From Caulobacter sp. (lineage in GTDB: Bacteria; Pseudomonadota; Alphaproteobacteria; Caulobacterales; Caulobacteraceae): 64,000 nucleotides of DNA. Shown one piece after another: positions 26,206 through 38,243 of this stretch (its first letter is position 1; each line of letters starts with the position of its first letter). The position numbers were made by a program, and so were the translations under genes. The stretch is taken from assembly GCA_017745235.1 (NCBI GenBank), contig JAGHZU010000017.1:1-64000 (forward strand), read 5' to 3'. The notes under the pieces are model-generated. The model was not told the DNA's origin, made no database searches, and saw only the letters and a program-made list of their open reading frames with translations.

Positions 26206-27861
26206 ATGTTCGAAGGTCTCTCCCCCCTCGCCCGCGAAGCCCGCTCCTGGCCGTTCGAGCAGGCGCGCGCCACCATCGCCCGCCTGCTGCGCGTGCGCCT
26301 GTCCGACCAGGCCGAGCGCGACGCCGCCAAGGCCCTGATCGACGCCGGCAAGACCGACGAGGCCGTGAAGGCCTATCCGGCCCTGGCCAAGGCGGTGATC
26401 TTCGAGACCGGCTACGGCCCTTCGGGCCTGCCGCACCTGGGCACGTTCGGCGAAGTGGCCCGCACCACCATGGTGCGCAGCGCCTTCCGCGCCCTGACCG
26501 ACGACGCCATCCCCACGCGCCTGATCGCCTTCAGCGACGACATGGACGGCCTGCGCAAGGTTCCCGACAACATCGACAACAAGCAGCCGCTGATCGAGGA
26601 CCTGGGCAAGCCGCTGACGGTGGTGCGCGACCCCTTCGGCACCCATTCCAGCTTCGGCGCCCATAACAACGCCCGCCTGCGCGCTTTCCTGGACGGCTTC
26701 GGCTTCGAGTACGAGTTCGTCTCCTCGACCGACTGCTACAAGGCCGGGATGTTCGACGAGGTGCTGCTGACGGCCCTGGCCCGCTTCGACGCCATCCAGA
26801 AGGTGATGCTGCCGACCCTGGGCGAGGAACGCCGCGCCACCTATTCGCCGTTCCTGCCCATCAGCCCTTCGACGGGCAAGGTGCTGCAGGTCCCGACGCT
26901 GGAGCGCAACGTCGAGAAGGGCACGATCGTCTTCGAGGACGAGGACGGCTCCAAGGTCGAGGTCCCGGTCACCGGCGGCCACGTGAAGATGCAGTGGAAG
27001 CCCGACTGGGCCATGCGCTGGACGGCGCTGGGCGTCGACTACGAGATGAGCGGCAAGGACCTGATCGACTCGGTCAAGGCCTCGGGCGCGATCTGCAAGG
27101 CGCTGGGCGGCACGCCGCCGGAAGGCTTCAACTACGAGCTCTTCCTGGACGAGAACAACCAGAAGATCTCCAAGTCCAAGGGCAACGGCCTGTCGATGGA
27201 GGACTGGCTGCGCTACGGCGCGCCGGAAAGCCTGTCGTACTACATGTTCCAGAGCCCGAAGTCGGCCAAGAAGCTGTATTTCGACGTCATCCCCAAGGCG
27301 ACGGACGAATACCTGCAGCAACTGGACGCCTACCAGAAGCAGGAACCGGCCAAGCAGCTGGACAACCCCGTCTGGCACATCCACGCCGGCCACCCGCCCA
27401 AGCAGGGCTCGCCGGTGTCGTTCAGCCTGATGCTGAACCTGGTCTCGGCCGCCGACGCCTCGAGCAAGGACATCCTGTGGGGCTTCCTGTCGCGCTACAT
27501 TCCCGGCGCCTCGCCGGAAAGCCAGCCGCTGCTGGACCGCCTGGCCGACTACGCCATCAACTACTACGAGGACTTCGTGAAGCCCTCCAAGGCGTTCCGC
27601 GCGCCCGACGAGAAGGAGCGCGCGGCGATCGCCGACCTGCTGGCCCGCTTCAAGGCCCTGCCCGAGGGCGCGGACGCCGAGACGATCCAGAACGAGGTGT
27701 TCGCGGTGGGCAAGGACCACGGCTTCGACCCGCTGCGCGCCTGGTTCCAGGCGCTGTACGAAGTGCTGCTGGGCCAGAGCCAGGGGCCGCGCTTCGGCTC
27801 GTTCGCCGCCATCTTCGGCCTGGACAGGACGATCGCGCTGATCGAGGAAAAGCTGGGCTGA
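26206..27861 (+). CDS. lysK: Lysyl-tRNA synthetase, class I
   Basis: A 551-residue archaeal-type class I LysRS, which charges tRNA-Lys using ATP; many alphaproteobacteria use this form in place of the class II LysS. The class I signatures are [19 protein letters not shown] (HIGH-like) near residue 72 and KISKSKGNG (KMSKS) near 320. The C-terminal helical domain follows. The start at ATG 26206 fits the usual N-terminus ([20 protein letters not shown]). Confidence 0.96.
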   Translation: MFEGLSPLAREARSWPFEQARATIARLLRVRLSDQAERDAAKALIDAGKTDEAVKAYPALAKAVIFETGYGPSGLPHLGTFGEVARTTMVRSAFRALTDDAIPTRLIAFSDDMDGLRKVPDNIDNKQPLIEDLGKPLTVVRDPFGTHSSFGAHNNARLRAFLDGFGFEYEFVSSTDCYKAGMFDEVLLTALARFDAIQKVMLPTLGEERRATYSPFLPISPSTGKVLQVPTLERNVEKGTIVFEDEDGSKVEVPVTGGHVKMQWKPDWAMRWTALGVDYEMSGKDLIDSVKASGAICKALGGTPPEGFNYELFLDENNQKISKSKGNGLSMEDWLRYGAPESLSYYMFQSPKSAKKLYFDVIPKATDEYLQQLDAYQKQEPAKQLDNPVWHIHAGHPPKQGSPVSFSLMLNLVSAADASSKDILWGFLSRYIPGASPESQPLLDRLADYAINYYEDFVKPSKAFRAPDEKERAAIADLLARFKALPEGADAETIQNEVFAVGKDHGFDPLRAWFQALYEVLLGQSQGPRFGSFAAIFGLDRTIALIEEKLG

Positions 27862-27886
27862 TCGGTCCGGCCTCGGAGCAACGCGC

Positions 27887-28876
27887 TTGGGCGACAACAT
27901 CCTCGTAACGGGCGGCGCGGGCTATATCGGCGCCCACACCTGCCTGCGCCTGGCGCAGGCGGGCTTCACGCCGGTGACCTACGACAACCTGTGCAACGGC
28001 TGGGAGTCGTTCGTGCGCTGGGGTCCGCTGGAGGTGGGCGACGTGCGAGACGCCGCCCGGCTGGACGCGGTGCTGGCCCGACACCAGCCGGCCGCCATCG
28101 TCCATTTCGCCGCCCTGAGCGACGTGGGCCTGTCGGCGGCGCGGCCGGGGGCGTTCTACGACAACAATGTCGGCGGCTCGACCGTGCTGATCGAGGCCGC
28201 GCGCCGGGCCGGGATCGACAAGCTGGTCTTCTCGTCCACCTGCGCCACCTACGGCGCGCCGGTGCGCCTGCCGATGGACGAGGACCATCCCCAGAATCCG
28301 CTCAGCCCCTATGGGCGCAGCAAGCTGATGGTCGAGCAGATCCTGGCCGACATGGAGCGGCTGACCGGCTTCCGCTCCGTGGTGCTGCGCTTCTTCAACG
28401 CCGCCGGGGCCGATCCCGAGGGGCGGATCGGCGAAAAGCACGAGCCCGAGACCCACGCCATCCCGCTGGCCATCGCCGCCGCCCGGGGCGAACGCGACCG
28501 GTTCGTGCTGTTCGGCGACGACTACGACACCCGCGACGGCACCTGCGTGCGCGACTACGTGCACGTGCTGGACCTGGCCGACGCCCACGTCCTGGCCCTG
28601 CGCTGGCTGCTGGACGGCAAGCCGGGAACGGTCTTCAACCTGGGCACCGGCGAGGGGGCCACGGTGCGCGAGCTGGTGGCCGCGATCGAGCGGCGCTCGG
28701 GCAAGCCCTTCCCGCTGGAACTGGCCGGACGCCGTCCCGGCGATCCCGCCAGCCTGGTGGCCGACACCCGCAAGGCCCACGACCTGCTGGGCTGGACCCC
28801 GCGCTACGGCCTGGACGAGATCATCGACCACGCCTGGGCCTGGCACGCCGACGGAGCCCTGCGCCTGAAACGTTGA
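27887..28876 (+). CDS. galE: UDP-glucose 4-epimerase
   Basis: A 329-residue extended SDR enzyme that interconverts UDP-glucose and UDP-galactose. It has the NAD fingerprint GGAGYIGAH, DNLCNG, the catalytic Ser/Thr in SSTCATYG and YGRSK (YxxxK, Tyr about residue 146), plus the FFNAAGADPEG signature of GalE. It starts at TTG 27887, 26 bases after lysK. UDP-sugar production links it to envelope polysaccharide synthesis further along the window. Confidence 0.93.
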   Translation: MGDNILVTGGAGYIGAHTCLRLAQAGFTPVTYDNLCNGWESFVRWGPLEVGDVRDAARLDAVLARHQPAAIVHFAALSDVGLSAARPGAFYDNNVGGSTVLIEAARRAGIDKLVFSSTCATYGAPVRLPMDEDHPQNPLSPYGRSKLMVEQILADMERLTGFRSVVLRFFNAAGADPEGRIGEKHEPETHAIPLAIAAARGERDRFVLFGDDYDTRDGTCVRDYVHVLDLADAHVLALRWLLDGKPGTVFNLGTGEGATVRELVAAIERRSGKPFPLELAGRRPGDPASLVADTRKAHDLLGWTPRYGLDEIIDHAWAWHADGALRLKR

Positions 28877-29003
28877 AGTTTCGCGCGCCCCGGCACAACT
28901 GCGACACCGTGTCTCGACAGATGAACGAAGTCTGAAGACGCAATTAAGGATTTGCTCGTCCTTCAGAGTCTAGGGTCGGATCGTCAGAACCAGGACTAGA
29001 CCC

Positions 29004-29213
29004 ATGGCTTACCTCACCCTTCGCCCCTCGGACCGCCGCGAATTCGATTCGATGCTCGGCGAACTGGCCTCGCAGTTCCCGTCGGTCCATGTCGAAGCCT
29101 CGCACAACGACAGCTGGGCGTCCTACCGCCTGGACGTGACGTGCGACGCCTCGTGGGAACGCGACCTGATCGCGTGGATCGAAGGTCAGCACGCCAGCTG
29201 CCCGCGGACTTAA
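29004..29213 (+). CDS. Conserved-looking small protein, 69 aa
   Basis: The start is ATG 29004 and the stop 29211-29213; the product MAYLTLRPSDRREFDSMLGE... is mixed alpha/beta in pattern, with EFDSMLGELASQFPSVHVEA and a Trp-containing C-terminus (DASWERDLIAWIEGQH). It has no signal peptide and no family I recognise. The codon usage (G/C at third positions) and clean frame support a real gene. It is convergent with the S24-type regulator gene (15 bases between stops). Confidence 0.7.
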   Translation: MAYLTLRPSDRREFDSMLGELASQFPSVHVEASHNDSWASYRLDVTCDASWERDLIAWIEGQHASCPRT

Positions 29214-29227
29214 GGTTTTCCCAAGGT

Positions 29228-29869
29228 CTACTGGCTGGCCCAGAGGATCCGCGCGATCCACTCGACCTGGGCCAGATCCAGCGTCCGGTCCGGACCCGAC
29301 CGGTTCAGCGAAGCCAGTTCGATGCTGCGGGCCGTGATCCGAGCCAGCTCGCAGATCAGCAATTCCCCTTCCGTCGTGCGCACCACCACCCGGTCGCCCC
29401 TCCGGGGTTCGACCGCCGGCGAGACCAGCAGACGGTCGCCGTCGCGGAACACCGGCGCCAGGGCGTCGCCGCTGACCTCCAGGGCGTAGACCCCCTCGCC
29501 CGATCCCGGAAAATCGATCGCGTCCCGCCCGGCGCCGACCGGAAAGCCGGCCTCGTCGAACATGCCGGGCGTCCCGGCCTGGGCGAAGCCGATCAGCGGC
29601 ACGCCGCGCGGGGCCGCCGCGCCGGGATTGCGCACGCTTTCGGCCAGGGCCGCGAATTCGGAGAAGCCCACGCCCGTGGCCTCGAGCACCTTGGCCAGGC
29701 TCTCGGTCGAGGGCCAGCGCGGACGCTGGTCGCCCTCGCCCCGCTTGGACCGGTTGAACGCGGTGGGATCCAGGCCCGCCATGCGCGCCATGGCCGAGGG
29801 GCTCATGTCGAAGCGCTTGGCCAGGGCGTCGATCGCCGTCCAGATCTCGCTGTGCGACAGTGCCGACAT
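29228..29869 (-). CDS. XRE/S24-type transcriptional regulator with degenerate protease domain
   Basis: A 213-residue LexA/CI-like protein. The N-terminal helix-turn-helix (AIDALAKRFDMSPSAMARMAGLDPTAFNRSKRGEG) is followed by a linker and a LexA-fold C-terminal domain starting GVPLIGFAQAGTPGMFDEAGFP. In the active-site region the segment reads YALEVSGDALAPVFRDGDRLLV, so the catalytic Ser of the usual SGDSM is Ala, and the Lys expected in the following strand appears as Cys (ELLICELAR). It should therefore not self-cleave. It is divergent from the MerR regulator; the shared intergenic region contains palindromes. Start 29869 places the HTH at the N-terminus. Confidence 0.85.
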   Translation of the reverse strand: MSALSHSEIWTAIDALAKRFDMSPSAMARMAGLDPTAFNRSKRGEGDQRPRWPSTESLAKVLEATGVGFSEFAALAESVRNPGAAAPRGVPLIGFAQAGTPGMFDEAGFPVGAGRDAIDFPGSGEGVYALEVSGDALAPVFRDGDRLLVSPAVEPRRGDRVVVRTTEGELLICELARITARSIELASLNRSGPDRTLDLAQVEWIARILWASQ

Positions 29870-29960
29870 CGGAAAGGTCCCGCCCGTAGCCCGGAAATCC
29901 CGGACGCGAAATCTAGGCCCCGGACCTAGGAATGTAAACCTAACCGCTACGGCCAAGTTG

Positions 29961-29976
29961 ACGTTTACGTAAACGT
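29961..29976. promoter_or_regulatory. 16-bp perfect palindrome ACGTTTACGTAAACGT, likely MerR-family operator
   Basis: The 16 bases are exactly self-complementary, embedded in GTTGACGTTTACGTAAAC and its continuation, about 90 bp upstream of the merR start and about 90 bp upstream of the S24-type regulator start. It resembles the TTTACGTAAACG-type sites bound by LiuR, a MerR regulator of branched-chain/acyl-CoA catabolism in proteobacteria. The nearby MerR gene and acyl-CoA dehydrogenases fit. Regulator assignment is inferred. Confidence 0.6.
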
Positions 29977-30065
29977 TGACGACAGAATGTCGCGGGCATA
30001 TGGTGATCGTCGATAACCAACCGGCTCGGCCGCAAGAAGTCGGGCCCGCCCTGGGAGGGTTTCCA

Positions 30066-30548
30066 ATGTTGGCCGACCTGCGACGACCGGAACGCACCTT
30101 TACAATCCGCCAGTTGTGCAACGAGTTCAAAGCCACGCCGCGGGCGCTGCGCTTTTATGAGGACAAGGGCCTGCTGACCCCTGCTCGCGAGGGCCTCAAC
30201 CGGGTCTATTCCCACAAGGACCGGGTTCGGCTGCAACTGATCCTGCGCGGCAAGCGCGTGGGCCTGTCGCTTTCGGAAATCCGCGAACTCCTGGACCTCT
30301 ACGACGAGAACGACGACGGCGCGGCCCAGATGGCCCGGTCGCTGAAGAAGTTCCGCGAACGCGCCACCGCGCTGGAGCAACAGCGCGAGGACATCGACGG
30401 CGCCCTGATCGAACTGCGCGAGGCCTGCGCCCGCCTGGAGCGCCGCCTGGCCGAGATCCGCCCCGACCTGCTGCCCCGCGCGGCCGACTACGACCAGGTG
30501 CTGCGCGCCCGCCTGGACGGTCACGCCGATGCGGTGATGGGCAAATAG
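30066..30548 (+). CDS. MerR family transcriptional regulator (LiuR-like)
   Basis: A 160-residue DNA-binding protein: the winged helix starts FTIRQLCNEFKATPRALRFYEDKGLLTPAREGLNRVY and is followed by a dimerisation coiled coil (SLKKFRERATALEQQREDIDGALIELREACARLERRLAE). No metal-binding Cys cluster is present, so it is not a metal sensor of the MerR/CueR type. It precedes acyl-CoA dehydrogenase and thiolase genes by 93 bp. By location and the palindrome upstream it is likely an acyl-CoA or branched-chain catabolism regulator. ATG 30066 was chosen; the frame extends further upstream without an obvious better site. Confidence 0.82.
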   Translation: MLADLRRPERTFTIRQLCNEFKATPRALRFYEDKGLLTPAREGLNRVYSHKDRVRLQLILRGKRVGLSLSEIRELLDLYDENDDGAAQMARSLKKFRERATALEQQREDIDGALIELREACARLERRLAEIRPDLLPRAADYDQVLRARLDGHADAVMGK

Positions 30549-30641
30549 ACTCCCCCCGGCTCCGTCGCTCCCGCGTCTTCCCACGCGGGACGGCGTACGG
30601 CGCCGCTTCCTTCTCCCCGACCGCCTAATCAGGACCTTTCC

Positions 30642-32432
<1,791 letters not shown>

Positions 32433-32434
32433 TC

Positions 32435-33598
32435 ATGAGCGTGCTCAACGTCGAAAAGCCGGCCTTCATGGCCGAGGAAGACATCGCGATCTTCGAGGAC
32501 GCGGTCGGCAAGTTCTTCGACGAGCACGCGCCCGAAGAGACGGTCGCGAAATGGCGCAGGAACCACTGCGTCGACCGCGACATGTGGACCAAGGCGGGAG
32601 AGGCCGGGCTGCTCGGCCTCTCCACCCCCGAACAATACGGCGGCGCCGGCGGCGACTACCGGCACGAGGTCGTGCTGATGGAGCAGCTGGGCAAGAAGGG
32701 CGTCGACGGCTTCGGCATCAGCCTGCACAACGCCATCGTCATGCCGTACATCTTCCACTACGGCACCGAGGAGCAGAAGCAGCGCTGGCTGCCGCGCCTG
32801 GCCACCGGCGAGCTGGTGTCGGCCATCGCCATGACCGAGCCGGGCGCCGGCTCGGACCTGCAGGCGATCAAGACCACCGCCAAGAAGGTGGGCAACCAGT
32901 ACGTCATCAACGGCTCCAAGACGTTCATCACCAACGGCCAGACCGCCAACCTGATCATCGTGGTGGCCAAGACCGACCCGACGGCCGGGGCTCGCGGCAC
33001 CTCGCTGGTGGTGGTCGAGACCGACGGCGCGGAAGGCTTCGAGCGGGGCCGCAACCTCGACAAGCTGGGCCAGGAGGCCCAGGACACGTCCGAGCTGTTC
33101 TTCAACGAGGTGAAGGTTCCGACCGAGAACCTGCTGGGGACCGACGAGGGCCAGGGCTTCTTCCAGCTGATGGGCCAGCTGCCGCAGGAGCGGCTGAACA
33201 TCGCCGTCCAGGGCATGGCCACGATCGAGCGGGCCCTGGAGCTGACCATCGCCTACGTCAAGGAGCGCCGCGCGTTCGGCAAGGCGATCATCGACTTCCA
33301 GAACACCCAGTTCGTGCTGGCCGAGTGCAAGACCGAGGCGACCGTCGCCCGCGTCTTCGTCAACCACTGCATCGAGCAGCACCTGGCCGGCAAGCTGGAC
33401 GCCGCCACCGCCTCGATGGCCAAGTACTGGGTCAGCGACCTGGAGAACAAGATCGTCGACCGCTGCCTGCAGCTGTTCGGCGGCTTCGGCTTCATGAACG
33501 AATATCCGATCGCCCGGATGTACCGCGACAGCCGCGTCCAGCGGATCTACGGCGGCACCAACGAGATCATGAAGCTGCTGATCGCCCGAACGCTCTAG
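32435..33598 (+). CDS. Acyl-CoA dehydrogenase
   Basis: A 387-residue classical acyl-CoA dehydrogenase, which passes electrons to electron-transfer flavoprotein. It shows AMTEPGAGSDLQAIKTTA and YVINGSKTFITNGQTANLIIVVAKT, then QLFGGFGFMNEYPIARMYRDSRVQRIYGGTNEIMKLLIAR at the C-terminus. The substrate class is not predictable but resembles long-chain or branched FadE-like enzymes. It follows the other dehydrogenase by 2 bases. Confidence 0.93.
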   Translation: MSVLNVEKPAFMAEEDIAIFEDAVGKFFDEHAPEETVAKWRRNHCVDRDMWTKAGEAGLLGLSTPEQYGGAGGDYRHEVVLMEQLGKKGVDGFGISLHNAIVMPYIFHYGTEEQKQRWLPRLATGELVSAIAMTEPGAGSDLQAIKTTAKKVGNQYVINGSKTFITNGQTANLIIVVAKTDPTAGARGTSLVVVETDGAEGFERGRNLDKLGQEAQDTSELFFNEVKVPTENLLGTDEGQGFFQLMGQLPQERLNIAVQGMATIERALELTIAYVKERRAFGKAIIDFQNTQFVLAECKTEATVARVFVNHCIEQHLAGKLDAATASMAKYWVSDLENKIVDRCLQLFGGFGFMNEYPIARMYRDSRVQRIYGGTNEIMKLLIARTL

Positions 33599-33622
33599 GA
33601 CCCGAAGGACACTCCGCCCGTC

Positions 33623-34000
33623 ATGCTCGCCGAAGCCGCCGTCATCCTCTGCCTGACCAACGCGACCGACGCCGTCGCGTTCGGACAGGTGCGCGACAGC
33701 CGCTTCAAGAGCACGACGGCGCGGCTGGCCGAGGCGGCCATGACCTATCGCGAGCCGGTGGCCCAGACGCCGTTTCCCACCCTCAAGCCCGGCCAGACCG
33801 ACTGCGTTCCGGTCGAGGCCCGCAGCTTCGACCGACCGCTTCTGGAGGTGTGGACCGCCCTACCCGACACGGTGGCCGCCAGCGACCGCAAGGACGACGC
33901 GATCTGCCGCCTGCCCGACGCCGTCGCGCCCGGCCAGAAGGTGAGCTTCACCTACCGCAAGGGCCTGCTGGGCCAGAGCCTGTGCAAGGAGACCCGCTGA
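33623..34000 (+). CDS. Hypothetical protein, 125 aa, inside the acyl-CoA operon
   Basis: The product MLAEAAVILCLTNATDAVAFGQVRD... has a weak hydrophobic start and three Cys in all. The middle and C-terminal parts (PGQTDCVPVEARSFDRPLLEVWTALPDTVAASDRKDDAICRLP, FTYRKGLLGQSLCKE) contain beta-strand-like segments. I recognise no family. It begins 25 bp after the dehydrogenase gene and ends 1 base before the next unknown gene, so it is probably translated together with it. No clear signal peptide is present. Confidence 0.6.
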   Translation: MLAEAAVILCLTNATDAVAFGQVRDSRFKSTTARLAEAAMTYREPVAQTPFPTLKPGQTDCVPVEARSFDRPLLEVWTALPDTVAASDRKDDAICRLPDAVAPGQKVSFTYRKGLLGQSLCKETR

Positions 34001-34001
34001 G

Positions 34002-34391
34002 ATGCCGTTCCTGCTCGCCCCCGCCCCGCCGCCCGCCGCCGCGCCCGCTCCCGCCGCCGCCAAGGCCGACGAGCGCTCGGCCGTGGTCTGCGTGCGGGCC
34101 ACCGGCCGCCGGCCGCTGACCTTCTCCGGGGCGCTGATCCCCAAGAAGCCGGGCGCGGCCAAGCCGCCCGGCGCCTTCGACCTGCCGCTGACCGCCAATG
34201 GCGAGCAGTGCAACCACCTGCTGCGCTCCAAGGTCGCCGACTGGTCGCTGTCGGTGAACACGCCGGGCTTCACCGCCTGCCGCCTGGCCGCGCCGGAATA
34301 CGGCTACCGCGTCACCTACACCGCCACGGCCTCGGCCCGCGGCCTGAAGTGCGCCCAGGCCGCGCGCGCGCCCATCGGACCGTGGAAGTGA
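34002..34391 (+). CDS. Hypothetical protein, 129 aa, Ala/Pro-rich start
   Basis: It begins [20 protein letters not shown], a Pro/Ala-rich segment, then has [41 protein letters not shown], and [31 protein letters not shown]: four Cys spaced in a beta-rich core that could form two disulfides if exported. The N-terminus is not a standard signal peptide. No family is recognised. It pairs with the gene immediately before it and lies 103 bp before the thiolase gene. Confidence 0.6.
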   Translation: MPFLLAPAPPPAAAPAPAAAKADERSAVVCVRATGRRPLTFSGALIPKKPGAAKPPGAFDLPLTANGEQCNHLLRSKVADWSLSVNTPGFTACRLAAPEYGYRVTYTATASARGLKCAQAARAPIGPWK

Positions 34392-34494
34392 CGCCGCGAC
34401 CGACCCTTTTCGACGCCGGCTTCCCCCCGCCCGGGGCGCGGCCGACGTCTCCCTCTCAACCCGTTTGAAGTTCTTCTCAGGAAGGAGCCATCCC

Positions 34495-35700
<1,206 letters not shown>

Positions 35701-35713
35701 TAACCCCATAGAT

Positions 35714-35813
35714 CGTCATCCCGGACGGCCGTAGGCCGATCCGGGTCCCTGAGAGCTGCGCACCGCGGCTCACCTGGGTCCCGGCTCTCCGCTTGGCTAC
35801 GGCCGGGATGACG
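35714..35813. repeat. Imperfect long inverted repeat between thiolase and fadB-like genes
   Basis: The outer arms CGTCATCCCGG (35714-35724) and CCGGGATGACG (35803-35813) are perfectly complementary, and inner parts (CCGTAGGCC / GGCTACGGCC and GGGTCCC copies) extend the pairing imperfectly. It is a REP-like dispersed element; the long stem could reduce transcription or stabilise the mRNA between the two genes. Confidence 0.6.
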
Positions 35814-35839
35814 ACGGAAATTCTGAAGGACTAGTCCAA

Positions 35840-38026
35840 ATGGAAAACTTCAAGATCGAGGTCGACGGCGACGGCATCGCCCTGGTCACGTTCGACGTGC
35901 CCGGCCGCACCATGAACACCCTGACCGCCAGCGTGATCCGCGAGATCGGCGAGCTGGTCGAGACCATCAAGAGCGACGCGGCCATCAAGGGCGTGGTGTT
36001 CACCTCGGGCAAGACCACCGGCTTCTGCGCCGGCGCGGACCTGGGCGAGCTGGGCGGTTCGGGTGGTATTGGGGGCGGCGGCGACCTGAAGGCCGCCTTC
36101 GACGCCGGCTTCGCCCTGAACAAGTCGTTCCGCGCACTGGAAACCAGCGGCAAGCCGGTCGCCGCGGCGATCAACGGCCTGGCCCTGGGCGGCGGCCTGG
36201 AATTCACCCTGGCCTGCCACTACCGCGTGGTGGCCGACAACCCGAAGATCCAGCTGGGCCTGCCGGAAGCCAAGGTCGGTCTTCTGCCCGGCGGCGGCGG
36301 CACCCAGCGCCTGACGCGCCTGATGGGCGTGATGGCCGCCGCGCCGTACCTCCTGGAAGGCAAGTCGATGAAGCCGGCCGAAGCCCTGGGCTTCAAGGTC
36401 GTGCACGAGGTCGTGCCGGCCGGGACCGAGGTCGAGGCCGCCAAGACCTGGATCAAGACCAAGGGCGACCCCGTCGCGCCGTGGGACAAGAAGGACTTCA
36501 AGATCCCCGGCGGCGGCCCCTATTCGGCCGGCGGCAGCCAGGTCTTCGTCATGGGCAACGCCATGCTGCGCAAGACCACCTACGGCAACTATCCCGCCCA
36601 GCTGAACATCATGAAGGCCGTCTATGAGGGCCTGCAGGTTCCGTTCGACGCGGCCATCCGCATCGAGACCCGCTACTTCCTCAAGACCCTGATGTCGCCC
36701 CAGGCCAAGGGCATGATCCGCACGCTGTTCCTCAGCCTGCAGGAGCTGGGCAAGGGCGCGGGCCGCCCGGCGGGCGTGCCGCACTACGACGTCAAGAAGG
36801 TGGCCGTGCTGGGCGCGGGCATGATGGGCGCGGGCATCGCCTACGTCCAGGCCATGGCCGGCATCGAGACGGTGCTGATCGACCAGACCCAGGAAGCCGC
36901 CGACAAGGGCAAGGGCTATGCCGAGGGCCTGGTGAAGAAGGCCGTCTCGCGCGGCAAGCTGACCCAGGAGAAGGGCGACGCCATCCTGGCGCTGATCCAC
37001 CCGACCGCCGACTACGCCAACGTCAAGGGCAGCGACCTGGTGGTCGAGGCCGTGTTCGAGAACCGCGACGTCAAGGCCCAGGTGACCAAGCTGGCCGAAG
37101 CCCAGCTGGCGGAGGGCGCCATCTTCGGCTCCAACACCTCGACCCTGCCGATCACGGGCCTGGCCAAGGCCAGCGTGCGTCCAAAGGACTTCATCGGCAT
37201 CCACTTCTTCTCGCCGGTCGACAAGATGGGCCTGGTCGAGATCATCATGGGCGAAGAGACCTCCCAGGAGGCCCTGGCCAAGTCGATCGACTATGTCCTG
37301 AAGATCAAGAAGACCCCGATCGTCGTCAACGACAGCCGCGGCTTCTACACCAGCCGCTGCTTCGGCACCTTCGTGCAGGAAGGCATGGAGCTGCTGGCCG
37401 ACGGCTACGCCCCGGCCATCATCGACAATGTCGGCCGGGCCACGGGCATGCCGCGCGGTCCGCTTGAGATGCACGACGACGTCGCGCTGGACCTCTCCTA
37501 CAAGATCGCCCAGCAGACCAAGAAGGACCTGGGCGACAAGTACGAGGAGCGTCCCTTCACCGCGATCATCGAGAAGATGGTCGAGGGCGAGGGCCGCTAC
37601 GGCCGCAAGAACGGCAAGGGCTTCTACGACTATCCGGAAAACGGCCCCAAGACCCTGTGGCCGGGCCTGGCTCAGCTGGCCCCGACCAAGATCGCCGAGG
37701 TCGACAAGGCCGGCATCGAGGAAATCCGCACGCGCCTGCTGTACCGCCAGGCCGTCGAAGCCGCCCGCTGCTTCGAGGAGAACGTCATCACCGACCCGCG
37801 TGAAGCCGACGTCGGCGCCATCCTGGGCTGGGGCTTCGCGCCCTGGACCGGCGGCCCGATCAGCCTGATCGACGGCGTGGGCGTGGCCAAATTCGTCGAG
37901 GCCTGCGACCAGCTGGCCCAGAAGTACGGCGCGCGGTTCGCCCCGCCCGCCCTGCTGCGCGACATGGCCGCCAAGGGCGAGACCTTCTACGGCCGCTTCG
38001 GCGCCAAGACGAAGGCCGCCGCCTGA
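35840..38026 (+). CDS. FadB/FadJ-type bifunctional 3-hydroxyacyl-CoA dehydrogenase / enoyl-CoA hydratase
   Basis: A 728-residue two-domain enzyme. Residues 1-200 are a crotonase: [19 protein letters not shown] and [49 protein letters not shown] (oxyanion loop and two catalytic Glu). Residues about 315-500 form the NAD domain, starting [18 protein letters not shown], with [13 protein letters not shown] and [31 protein letters not shown] carries the catalytic His. It would carry out two consecutive beta-oxidation steps, with the adjacent thiolase completing the cycle. No separate fadA overlap, but the pair is arranged as in many alphaproteobacteria. Confidence 0.94.
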   Translation: MENFKIEVDGDGIALVTFDVPGRTMNTLTASVIREIGELVETIKSDAAIKGVVFTSGKTTGFCAGADLGELGGSGGIGGGGDLKAAFDAGFALNKSFRALETSGKPVAAAINGLALGGGLEFTLACHYRVVADNPKIQLGLPEAKVGLLPGGGGTQRLTRLMGVMAAAPYLLEGKSMKPAEALGFKVVHEVVPAGTEVEAAKTWIKTKGDPVAPWDKKDFKIPGGGPYSAGGSQVFVMGNAMLRKTTYGNYPAQLNIMKAVYEGLQVPFDAAIRIETRYFLKTLMSPQAKGMIRTLFLSLQELGKGAGRPAGVPHYDVKKVAVLGAGMMGAGIAYVQAMAGIETVLIDQTQEAADKGKGYAEGLVKKAVSRGKLTQEKGDAILALIHPTADYANVKGSDLVVEAVFENRDVKAQVTKLAEAQLAEGAIFGSNTSTLPITGLAKASVRPKDFIGIHFFSPVDKMGLVEIIMGEETSQEALAKSIDYVLKIKKTPIVVNDSRGFYTSRCFGTFVQEGMELLADGYAPAIIDNVGRATGMPRGPLEMHDDVALDLSYKIAQQTKKDLGDKYEERPFTAIIEKMVEGEGRYGRKNGKGFYDYPENGPKTLWPGLAQLAPTKIAEVDKAGIEEIRTRLLYRQAVEAARCFEENVITDPREADVGAILGWGFAPWTGGPISLIDGVGVAKFVEACDQLAQKYGARFAPPALLRDMAAKGETFYGRFGAKTKAAA

Positions 38027-38050
38027 AGCGCGCGCTAGACTGAAACAGGA

Positions 38051-38083
38051 AAGGCCCGGCGGCGACGCCGGGCCTTTTTCTTT
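38051..38083 (+). terminator. Rho-independent terminator after fadB-like gene
   Basis: Arms AAGGCCCGGCG (38051-38061) and CGCCGGGCCTT (38066-38076) pair perfectly, with a 4-base loop, followed by a T tract (TTTTT at 38075-38079, then TTT). It lies 24 bases after the stop of the FadB-type gene. Confidence 0.88.
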
Positions 38084-38243
38084 GCGCGTTCGTTGCAATG
38101 CTGACGCGGTGCGGCCACGTGGAAGCCGCAGGGCGCGCCTAGAAGCTTGGCCGGTAAGCCCAGCCGCCCGCCCGCCGACACAGGACGATCGGGATCTTTC
38201 GTTCGACACCATCGGGGCGCGGGGGCGTCCGGGAGAGTTCCGC

